DNA from: Candidatus Peregrinibacteria bacterium
GTDB taxonomy: Bacteria > Patescibacteriota > Gracilibacteria > UBA1369 > LOWO2-01-FULL-3
Length of the DNA stretch: 64,000 bases
Direction: 5' to 3'
Assembly: GCA_026395515.1 (NCBI GenBank)
Contig: JAPLYN010000003.1
Coordinates: forward strand, 1 to 64,000
The notes below the pieces were generated by a model. The model ran no database searches. It saw only the letters and a list, made by a program, of their open reading frames with translations, and was not told the DNA's origin. Positions 1 to 7,773 of this stretch are shown piece after piece. The position numbers and the translations under genes are program-made. The stretch's first letter is position 1, and every line of letters begins with the position of its first letter.

Positions 1-727
1 ATAGAGGAATATAAAGATATTTGAATGAAATCCAAAGCATGTAAATCACCGAAATAATATAAATTTTTCTGCGTTCTGGATTTACAAAAAAATCTTTAAT
101 ATTTTTTACAAATTCGGCCTTTTCAGTTTTTTTATTATTAATGATTGCAGGATGTTTATCTAGCACGTGCTTCTTGTGAAAATAAACTAAAGCTCCAAGC
201 GCAATCAAACTTTCTCCTGCAAAAACTGTCTCATAGTTTAATTGGCTGGCAAGGAATCCTCCTGCAAGCAACCCAATCAAAGCTCCAAGATTTTGGAATC
301 TAAAACGCTGACTTTCTTCCTTACCGAGATTATTTTTAGTAGCAAAATCTCTAATAAAAAGTGCCAAAACAATCTGGAGAAGTAGTTCCAAGAAAATCTT
401 AATCGACATCAAAATTGCGATGGAAACAAAAGAGGTAACAAGAATAAGGAAAAGAGTAGCAAAAGCAAGAATTGCCAAGCTTCCCTTCATTACCGTAGTC
501 CTCTCAATTTTTCTAAAAATTAAACCGCTAGATAATCCACCCACCAAAGTAATGATGGCGAGAAAGGAAAAGAACAAACTCACGCTCGAATCAGAGTGCA
601 AAACCGTTTTAATAAAATTAGGTAAAACAGGCGAAGTTAGACAAGTAGCAATGGCTACCGTCATGGCCATATAGGCAAAAAATTTGCCTACAGGATGTTG
701 ATCGTGAGTACGAAGTGCGTGAAGCAT
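1..727 (-). CDS. MFS-type transporter, partial (runs off left edge; not in ORF track)
   Basis: Reverse-complement reading from ATG at 727: MLHALRTHDQHPVGKFFAYMAMTVAIATCLTSPVLPNFIKTVLHSDSSVSLFFSFLAIITLVGGLSSGLIFRKIERTTVMKGS...; multiple TM helices, MFS-like layout, open to the window edge. Confidence 0.75.
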   Translation of the reverse strand, partial: MLHALRTHDQHPVGKFFAYMAMTVAIATCLTSPVLPNFIKTVLHSDSSVSLFFSFLAIITLVGGLSSGLIFRKIERTTVMKGSLAILAFATLFLILVTSFVSIAILMSIKIFLELLLQIVLALFIRDFATKNNLGKEESQRFRFQNLGALIGLLAGGFLASQLNYETVFAGESLIALGALVYFHKKHVLDKHPAIINNKKTEKAEFVKNIKDFFVNPERRKIYIISVIYMLWISFKYLYIPL

Positions 728-751
728 AGGTATAAATTTATTGAGCCCATT

Positions 752-1681
752 CTAACAGTTTCGATAATATTTTCCACTCTTTGTGACTATTAGCTGCTGC
801 ATTTCTAACATAGTAATAGACTGTAATAGCTCGCGAATTGGTAGATTAGATTTATGCTCTAAGGTCTCCATATCTAGTCCTTTAGACTTTGGGAAAAGTT
901 TGAGAACTCTAGATTGAGAAGGAGAAAGATCAAAAGGAATTGGAGGTACTTTTTTTGGTGGAACTGGCCGCGGTTGGAATAGGGCCGATCTCCTCTCTTT
1001 TATGCGTGAATTTAATTTAAATAAATGAGGCTGTTCTCTCAGTATTTCAATAATTTCTTGGCCGGAAGAGATGGGATAAGCATGACCTTTTTGCAATAAG
1101 TGAAGTGGACCAATGCTGTTTTCTCTATCAATGTCTCCCGGCACGACGAAGACTTCCCTGCCCTGATTGAGAGCTAAATCTGCGGTGATGAGAGCACCGG
1201 ATTTCTCCGGAGCTTCAATAAGAATTGTGGCTAGAGAAAGCCCACTAACGATTCTATTTCTTTGAGGAAAATTTATTTTCAGAGGCTCGCGCATATCGGA
1301 ATATTCTGAAAGTAAGAGGCCGGAATTTTGAATTTCTTCGGCGAGTTCTAAATTTTGTGGCGGATAAATATTGTCGATACCACTGCCAAGAACGGCGATG
1401 GTAGGAGTTCCACATTCCAGTGCCGTCCTATGAGCGATACTATCTATTCCCAGAGCCAATCCGGAGACAATGCAAATATCGAGCACACTCAATTCCCTGA
1501 TAATTTTTGCCGTCATTTCTTCTCCATAGTCGGAATATTTACGAGTACCTACTACGCTGATGCAGGGCTTGTTTAAGAGGCTGATATCCCCTTTGTAATA
1601 GAGTCTTTCTGGAGGTTTATGAATTTCTTTGAGGAGAGTTGGATAGTTACTGAGGTTTAAAATTTCTGTTTTTTTAGACAT
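752..1681 (-). CDS. dprA: DNA processing protein DprA/Smf (start revised to ATG at 1681; ORF track start at 1714 is TTG)
   Basis: VVGTRKYSDYGEEMTAKIIRELSVLDICIVSGLALGIDSIAHRTALECGTPTIAVLGSGIDNIYPPQN...; Rossmann-like DprA signature. Confidence 0.95.
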   Translation of the reverse strand: MSKKTEILNLSNYPTLLKEIHKPPERLYYKGDISLLNKPCISVVGTRKYSDYGEEMTAKIIRELSVLDICIVSGLALGIDSIAHRTALECGTPTIAVLGSGIDNIYPPQNLELAEEIQNSGLLLSEYSDMREPLKINFPQRNRIVSGLSLATILIEAPEKSGALITADLALNQGREVFVVPGDIDRENSIGPLHLLQKGHAYPISSGQEIIEILREQPHLFKLNSRIKERRSALFQPRPVPPKKVPPIPFDLSPSQSRVLKLFPKSKGLDMETLEHKSNLPIRELLQSITMLEMQQLIVTKSGKYYRNC

Positions 1682-1752
1682 GGAAAAATTGGTTATTTTA
1701 TTAACCAATACCAAACAAAGTTAAAATTTTCTTAAATTATTTCTAAATTAAT

Positions 1753-2781
1753 TTAGAAACTAACTTCTCCACCTTCCACAACTTCGCCCATTACTTGGCA
1801 TTCAATGCCGTGTTTTTGGCAGATTTCTGTGATCTTTTCAACGTCGTTGCTGATGAGGACCATACCAATTCCCATATTCCAAGTCTGGTAAGCTTCATCG
1901 CGACTAACGTTGCCGATTTCCATAAGCTTAGTCATGAAATCCGGTGGCTGAATAAGATTTGTGAGTTTAGCGCCAAGGCCGCTTCTCTTTAATGCACGTG
2001 GAAGATTTCCAGGGAGACCTCCGCCAGTAATATGAGCTACGCCTTTGAGTTCTACCTTTGGTTTTTCCTTGAAACGACCATGCATTTCTAGCACAGCACT
2101 GCAGAAAATATCAGATGGAGTAAGAGTTACTTCACCCCAAGTGCGAGTATCATCAAATTTTTCAAAGCCCCATTTTTCGCCGAATTTTGTTTTCAAAATG
2201 TGACGAACAAGAGTGAGTCCGTTAGATCTAAATCCTTTTGATTTCAAACCAATAATCTTATCGCCTACTTTCACATTTGCTCCAGTAATCATGTGATCTT
2301 TTTCCACAATTCCCACACAAGTTGCATTCCAAATATAACCATTTACACGATCTCCCAATTCAGCAATTTCTCCTCCAGGAATTACTACTTTATGAGCTAA
2401 AGCAGCTTTCTGAAGACCACCCATAAGAGCAGCAATTTTCTTATCATCTACCTTATCAACATCAAAAGTATTGGAAACAGTAATAGGCTCAGCACCTACG
2501 CAAATCGCATCATCCACAACCATACAAACTAGATCAATTCCCATAGTGTCATATTTCCCCATCATTTCAGCGATAGCCATTTTCGTACCAACACCATCAT
2601 CGTTCTGCACTAAAAAATAATCTCCCATATCGAGAGTTCCAGTAAAGCCACCATCATCTAAAACAGGTTCACCAATCATGCCTTTGCGTCCAGGAAAAGT
2701 CCCCTTTGCAGCATTGTAAGCAATTTCAGAACACTTATCTCCGAGATCAATATTGACCCCTGCTTCTTCGTATGTAGCCAT
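1753..2781 (-). CDS. purM: Phosphoribosylformylglycinamidine cyclo-ligase
   Basis: GVNIDLGDKCSE..., NDDGVGTKMAIAEMMGKYDTMGIDLVCMVVDDAICVGAEPITVSNTF, GLKSKGFRSNGLTLVRHIL, HITGGGLPGNLPRAL. Confidence 0.93.
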   Translation of the reverse strand: MATYEEAGVNIDLGDKCSEIAYNAAKGTFPGRKGMIGEPVLDDGGFTGTLDMGDYFLVQNDDGVGTKMAIAEMMGKYDTMGIDLVCMVVDDAICVGAEPITVSNTFDVDKVDDKKIAALMGGLQKAALAHKVVIPGGEIAELGDRVNGYIWNATCVGIVEKDHMITGANVKVGDKIIGLKSKGFRSNGLTLVRHILKTKFGEKWGFEKFDDTRTWGEVTLTPSDIFCSAVLEMHGRFKEKPKVELKGVAHITGGGLPGNLPRALKRSGLGAKLTNLIQPPDFMTKLMEIGNVSRDEAYQTWNMGIGMVLISNDVEKITEICQKHGIECQVMGEVVEGGEVSF

Positions 2782-2786
2782 AGAAT

Positions 2787-3461
2787 TTATTTAGTTGTTG
2801 GTCTCTTTTTATCGCTGATTAGCTTTCCCTTGTCAAGCGTGATGATGCGACCGCCAAGGATATTAACCACTTCTTTATTATGAGTAGAAAGAATAATTGT
2901 AGTGCCACTCTTATTTATTTTGAGGAATAATTTTGCGAGTGCGGCAGTATTTTCAGGATCTAGATTTCCAGTAGGTTCATCTGCAAAAAGTAGTTCTGGG
3001 GCATGGACGAGGGCGCGAGCGATGGCGACGCGCTGCTTCTCACCACCAGATAACTGACGAGGAAAACTATTTCTTCTTTCTTCCAATCCAGTAATTTTCA
3101 AAACTTCAGTAGTTCTCTGATTAATAAAAGCTTTATCGTGACCGGACACTTCTAGTGCAAAAGCCACATTCTCAAAAACAGTCTTCTTTGGAAGCAATTT
3201 ATAATCTTGAAACACAATTCCTATGCGACGGCGATAAGCCTGCACCTGAGCTGGTGAAAGTTTATCAATTTCGTAATTATCAATTTTGATAGAACCAGAA
3301 TCTATCTTCTCAGCACCTACTAGAGTGTGAATAAGAGTAGTCTTTCCTGCTCCGGATCCACCAACAATTACTACTAATTCCCCACCATCTACTTTGAAAG
3401 ATATATCTTCAAGTATGATGTGAGCTCCGTGTTTTTTTGTGAGGTTTTGAACGAGGATCAT
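2787..3461 (-). CDS. ftsE: Cell division ATP-binding protein FtsE (ABC ATPase)
   Basis: Walker [26 protein letters not shown] signature, Walker [14 protein letters not shown]; FtsE-like [23 protein letters not shown]. Confidence 0.85.
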   Translation of the reverse strand: MILVQNLTKKHGAHIILEDISFKVDGGELVVIVGGSGAGKTTLIHTLVGAEKIDSGSIKIDNYEIDKLSPAQVQAYRRRIGIVFQDYKLLPKKTVFENVAFALEVSGHDKAFINQRTTEVLKITGLEERRNSFPRQLSGGEKQRVAIARALVHAPELLFADEPTGNLDPENTAALAKLFLKINKSGTTIILSTHNKEVVNILGGRIITLDKGKLISDKKRPTTK

Positions 3462-3485
3462 AAGAAGAGTTTAACATATGGGGTT

Positions 3486-4391
3486 TTACCTGTGAAACTT
3501 TTCGTGAATTTCACGAAGTTTTTTATCAGTAACGTGAGTATAAATCTGAGTAGTAGTAATAGAACTATGACCGAGCATTTCTTGTACAGAACGAATATCG
3601 GCGCCATTAATCAGTAATTCCGTAGCATAGCTGTGACGCAAGGTATGAGGTGTCACCTTCTTTATTATGCCGGCTTTAAGAGAATATTTGCGAACCATAT
3701 TTTCTATACTTACTGTGCTAAGACGACGTTTTTCCTCCTCTAAAATATCTCCCTTTAAACTATTAATAAAAAGTGGTTTCAAATGGTCATCTCTCTGCTT
3801 TAATGAATCGGCAATGAAATCTGCGGCTCTCTCAGAAAGAAAAACAATGCGTGGCTTGCGACCTTTTCCTCGGACCATAAATTCGCGTCTTTTCAGATCA
3901 ACTTGGTCGCGATTTAAATTAGATAATTCGCTGACGCGAAGACCAGTAGAATATAGAGTCTCAAGTATTGCCCTATCTCTAGCAGCATTTTTACGAGTCT
4001 GATCTACGGCTTGAAATAGACGAGTTAATTCTTCGCGAGATAATACTTCCACAGTACGCGCCGGAATTTTTCCAAGTTCAATTTTTTCAGGAGCGATAGT
4101 TTTTACATCATTCTTGGTGAGATATTTCAGAAAAGCACGCAGAGCAATAACGTGATAATTCTGAGTTTTTACACTTAGTCCTTCTCCCTTATCATCGAGA
4201 AATCTATTCAAATAAATACGATAATTCTGAATTTTCTGAAGAGTAAGATTCTTTGGTTCTATTGGTTCACTCAAAAAATCCTCAAACCTTTTTAAGTAAT
4301 GACGATAGTTTTCCAAAGTTTTTGGTGATCTGTTCTGGACTACCTCGCAGTATTCCAGAAATTGTTTAATGTAATCAGAAATTTTCAACAT
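3486..4391 (-). CDS. Tyrosine recombinase XerC/XerD family
   Basis: N-terminal SAM-like domain; LYSTGLRVSELSNLNRDQVD, TPHTLRHSYATELLINGADIRSVQEMLGHSSITTTQIYTHV catalytic R/HxxR/Y. Confidence 0.92.
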   Translation of the reverse strand: MLKISDYIKQFLEYCEVVQNRSPKTLENYRHYLKRFEDFLSEPIEPKNLTLQKIQNYRIYLNRFLDDKGEGLSVKTQNYHVIALRAFLKYLTKNDVKTIAPEKIELGKIPARTVEVLSREELTRLFQAVDQTRKNAARDRAILETLYSTGLRVSELSNLNRDQVDLKRREFMVRGKGRKPRIVFLSERAADFIADSLKQRDDHLKPLFINSLKGDILEEEKRRLSTVSIENMVRKYSLKAGIIKKVTPHTLRHSYATELLINGADIRSVQEMLGHSSITTTQIYTHVTDKKLREIHEKFHR

Positions 4392-4448
4392 GGGAATGAG
4401 TTATTCCATGTCTAAATTTAACACAAATCTAATAATTTCTATAATCCT

Positions 4449-4856
4449 TTATGCAGCCATTTCTTTTGGAGTCTCCTTATCAAAAGATTGACCAGCAGAT
4501 TTCACGCTAGTGATCAATTTTGAAAAATAGTTAGAAACAACGGCAAGCTTTTTTTCATCGCAACCTGCTTGTTCAGCACGAGAATTAATTTCTGACTGTT
4601 TTTCTCTACAAGCCAGAGAGAATTTAATTACTTCAGGATCGTTTGGTTGAAGTTTTGCTTTGATAATAGTATTAGCCATTTCCAATAAACTTTTAGCATT
4701 TTCATCTGTTGGCTTCTCGCGCAAAACAGGCATGATATATTCTTTCATCATTCCATTAACTAACTGGGCTGTTTCAGAAAGATTACTCTCATTTTTTTCA
4801 ACAATTCCTTTTTGTTTATTCTCAATATTGCCGCCTGGCTGTGTTTGTGCGCTCAT
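4449..4856 (-). CDS. Hypothetical protein
   Basis: 135-aa ORF with start and stop between genes on its own strand; no recognised motif. Confidence 0.5.
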   Translation of the reverse strand: MSAQTQPGGNIENKQKGIVEKNESNLSETAQLVNGMMKEYIMPVLREKPTDENAKSLLEMANTIIKAKLQPNDPEVIKFSLACREKQSEINSRAEQAGCDEKKLAVVSNYFSKLITSVKSAGQSFDKETPKEMAA

Positions 4857-4916
4857 ATTTTTTGTTTTAAATATCGTATTAGTATATCATAATAATCTAA
4901 GAATTTCAATGACTAC

Positions 4917-6035
4917 ATGAGCAAATTATCACAAAAAGAGGCAATTAATCTGGCTAGCTATGCGGCGAAAAGTGCCGAAAGCGCTGGTAGAAGGCATAAA
5001 GAGACTGTTGATGATGATAGATTATGTTTTCAGAGAGATAAAGATAGAATAATCCACTCTAAGGCTTTTAGGCGTCTAGATGAGAAAACTCAGGTTTTCA
5101 TGGCTGGAAGTGGCGATCATTACAGGACCAGACTGACCCATACTTTGGAAGTAGCTCAGGTCGCTAGAGATATAGCTAGAAGATTGGAATTGAATGAAGA
5201 TTTATGTGAAGCGATTGCACTTGCGCATGATTTGGGACACCCACCTTTTGGACATGCCGGAGAAGCAGCCATTAATGATGTGATGAATAGTTTAGGAGGT
5301 CATTTCGAGCATAATGAGCAAAGCCGTCGTGTAGTAGAAGTGCTAGAAAGATCTTATCCTGAATTTGATGGTTTAAATCTGACAATTGAAGTTTTGGAAG
5401 GATTAATGAAGCATCAGACGGCTTGGGATCAGGCTGGAAAGATTTTTGAATTCTCCGCCCATTTGGAAGCTCAAGTGGTGAATGTGGCCGATGAAATTGC
5501 CTATACTAATCATGATATGGATGATGGACTTCGCTCTGGATTGATTACCTTAAAGCAGTTGAGAAAATTCCAATTGTGGCAAATGGGAGAGAAAGAAGTT
5601 TTCAAAAAATATGGCAAAAAACTTGAGGAGGATATTTTAATTTCTCGCGTAATTAGCTCAATTATCTCGATGATGATTGAAGATTTCTGTGTTCAAGCTC
5701 TTAAAAATATCAAGAAATATAAGATCAAAACCCTGCAAGATGTAAAAAAACATCAAGGAACAATTGCAGAGTTCAGTGAAGATATGAAGATCATTATAAA
5801 GGAGTTGCGTCAATTTCTTTTCGAAAATTTTTATTTGAATCCAAAGATCGAAGCCTTTACATTGAAGGGCAAAGGAATGATTAAAAAATTGTTCGAATAC
5901 TATTACAAAAATCCTAAGCATTTCCCTAAGAGTAATAGCACAAGCAAAGAAGAACGCATTGTGATAATAAAGGACTATATAGCAGGAATGACCGATAGGT
6001 TTTTAATTCAGGAGTTTAAAAAAATTCAAAAATGA
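4917..6035 (+). CDS. Deoxyguanosinetriphosphate triphosphohydrolase-like HD protein
   Basis: SKAFRRLDEKTQVF, RTRLTHTLEVAQVARDIARRL, AIALAHDLGHPPFGHAGEAAIND HD motif. Confidence 0.93.
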   Translation: MSKLSQKEAINLASYAAKSAESAGRRHKETVDDDRLCFQRDKDRIIHSKAFRRLDEKTQVFMAGSGDHYRTRLTHTLEVAQVARDIARRLELNEDLCEAIALAHDLGHPPFGHAGEAAINDVMNSLGGHFEHNEQSRRVVEVLERSYPEFDGLNLTIEVLEGLMKHQTAWDQAGKIFEFSAHLEAQVVNVADEIAYTNHDMDDGLRSGLITLKQLRKFQLWQMGEKEVFKKYGKKLEEDILISRVISSIISMMIEDFCVQALKNIKKYKIKTLQDVKKHQGTIAEFSEDMKIIIKELRQFLFENFYLNPKIEAFTLKGKGMIKKLFEYYYKNPKHFPKSNSTSKEERIVIIKDYIAGMTDRFLIQEFKKIQK

Positions 6036-6484
6036 TTTGTCCAAAATGTAACTATCACGACACCAGAGTTCTAGATTCTAGAGAAACTGAAGGTCACAAA
6101 AGCGTAAGAAGAAGACGTGAATGCGAAAAATGCCAAAATCGTTTTACTACTTTTGAAAGAATAGAAACAAGCAATTTCATCGTGGTTAAAAAAGATGGAA
6201 CTCGTGAAAGTTATGATAGAGAAAAGGTAGAAAGAGGAATTTGGAAAGCTTGCGAAAAGCGCAAAGTTACTCAGGACCAAGTGACAAAAATGATAAACCA
6301 AATGGAAGAAAAATGGGCTTCAATGGGTAAAGAAATTTCCAGCAGAGATGTAGGTGAAGGTATTATGGATGCTCTGCGCGAACTCGATGATGTGGCTTAT
6401 ATCAGATTTGCTTCTGTATATAGACAGTTTAAGGATATCGAGAGTTTCAAGAAAGAATTGCAGAAACTTTCGAAGGAGGAATAA
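6032..6484 (+). CDS. nrdR: Transcriptional repressor NrdR
   Basis: MICPKCNYHDTRVLDSRETEGHKSVRRRRECEKCQNRFTTFERIE zinc ribbon plus ATP-cone; ATGA overlap with upstream gene. Confidence 0.96.
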   Translation: MICPKCNYHDTRVLDSRETEGHKSVRRRRECEKCQNRFTTFERIETSNFIVVKKDGTRESYDREKVERGIWKACEKRKVTQDQVTKMINQMEEKWASMGKEISSRDVGEGIMDALRELDDVAYIRFASVYRQFKDIESFKKELQKLSKEE

Positions 6485-6509
6485 GGGCTGGAAAAATGGC
6501 TTTAGTCGT

Positions 6510-6538
6510 TTGATTTCTTGGTCTTTTTGTTGTATAAT
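6510..6538 (+). promoter_or_regulatory. Sigma70-type promoter for the L,D-transpeptidase gene
   Basis: TTGATT - 17 bp - TATAAT, ~30 bp before ATG at 6570. Confidence 0.7.
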
Positions 6539-6569
6539 AGTGTTAGTTAAAAAAATAAAAACAAAAAAT

Positions 6570-7679
6570 ATGATTTCAAAAAGAATTTCTTCAATTCTGC
6601 TAGCGGTAGTCACTGCTAATATTCTTATTGGTGGCAGTGCTCTTGCTAAGGATGTTTCTGGCTCTGAGAGTTTTGATGAGCTAAATGTGACAATAGATGG
6701 AGTAAAATCAACTCCAAAACCTGTTACGGACGCTAAAAAAGTAACAAGAAATGTAAAAGCGGCTGATGCCAAAGTCGAAGTAAAAGAAAATTGTGATTTT
6801 ACTTATCCTGATGTTGAAACTAACGCATCACAATTAATTGCCGTAAGAAGACAATTGAAAGTAGAACCTGGTGAAAGTTTTAGAGTAAAAGTGTTTTTAC
6901 AGAACAAAGGAACTATTCCTTGGTTTTCTGGTCAAAGTATTTGCAAAGGTCCTAAAATGTATCTAGGAACAGATAGAGAACGCGATCACGATAGTGCATT
7001 CTTTCAAAAAGGGGCACCTGGTTGGGAATCTGCAAACAGAATTCTTATGGATCAGCTGAGAGTAGATCCAGGCCAGATTGCTTCCTTTACTTTCTGGGCT
7101 AAAGCTGGAAAATATCCTGATGTTTATAAAGAATATTTCACTCCTGTATTGAAAGATATTCAATGGCTCGATGGAACTATTATTAACGTTGATGTAATCA
7201 TCGGAGATAGCAGTGATAACGCTGGAGATGTTAGACAAAAAATTTCTTTCTCAAGAAAGAGTGGATCAGTTGCTGATCTAGACTTGAATGCTCCTAAGAC
7301 ATTGAAAGTTAATCTTACAGAACAGAAACTCTACGTTTATCTCGGAGATACAGATGTACGTGATTTCCGTGTAAGTACTGGTAAACCTTCTACTCCGACT
7401 ATTACAGGAAATTATAATATTTTAATTAAACAAGATGTGAGAGTTGGATTTGAAGCTCCTCACTATATCATGCCAAAATATATGATGTTCCAGGAAACTG
7501 GTTATGGTTTCCATGCTTTACCAAGTCTTGCACACGGTGGTGGAGATGCCTTCTGGACTGAAGCGAAAGATCATATTGGTATACCTGTAAGTCATGGTTG
7601 TGTCAGACTTTTGCCTGATGACGCAGCTTGGTTGTTCGACTTTACAGATGTAGGTACTAAAGTAGAAATTGGTTACTAA
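6570..7679 (+). CDS. Secreted L,D-transpeptidase (YkuD) with N-terminal Nbr1-like/Ig-like domain (start revised from 6354)
   Basis: Signal peptide MISKRISSILLAVVTANILIGGSALA; YkuD catalytic HxxxxGIPVSHGCVRLLPDDA; Trp-rich V-PG-F-V-LQNKGTIPW region. Confidence 0.85.
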   Translation: MISKRISSILLAVVTANILIGGSALAKDVSGSESFDELNVTIDGVKSTPKPVTDAKKVTRNVKAADAKVEVKENCDFTYPDVETNASQLIAVRRQLKVEPGESFRVKVFLQNKGTIPWFSGQSICKGPKMYLGTDRERDHDSAFFQKGAPGWESANRILMDQLRVDPGQIASFTFWAKAGKYPDVYKEYFTPVLKDIQWLDGTIINVDVIIGDSSDNAGDVRQKISFSRKSGSVADLDLNAPKTLKVNLTEQKLYVYLGDTDVRDFRVSTGKPSTPTITGNYNILIKQDVRVGFEAPHYIMPKYMMFQETGYGFHALPSLAHGGGDAFWTEAKDHIGIPVSHGCVRLLPDDAAWLFDFTDVGTKVEIGY

Positions 7680-7773
7680 ATAAAGGCTTTGTTAGTGGTC
7701 GGATTTTGGATATAATTCAATTCCAAAATTAAGATTTTGTGCCGCGTGGGGTACGCGGCCAAATAACCGACCT

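Noticed and set aside
2787-3461. Loss of ftsX next to ftsE as a notable finding
   Set aside because: ftsX may lie elsewhere outside the window; absence here is not informative.
6354-6569. N-terminal extension of the L,D-transpeptidase ORF in the track
   Set aside because: Overlaps nrdR and lies upstream of the promoter; the signal peptide starts at ATG 6570.
6320-6772. Minus-strand 150-aa ORF across nrdR/L,D-transpeptidase junction
   Set aside because: Antisense to two conserved genes and to a good promoter (6510-6538).
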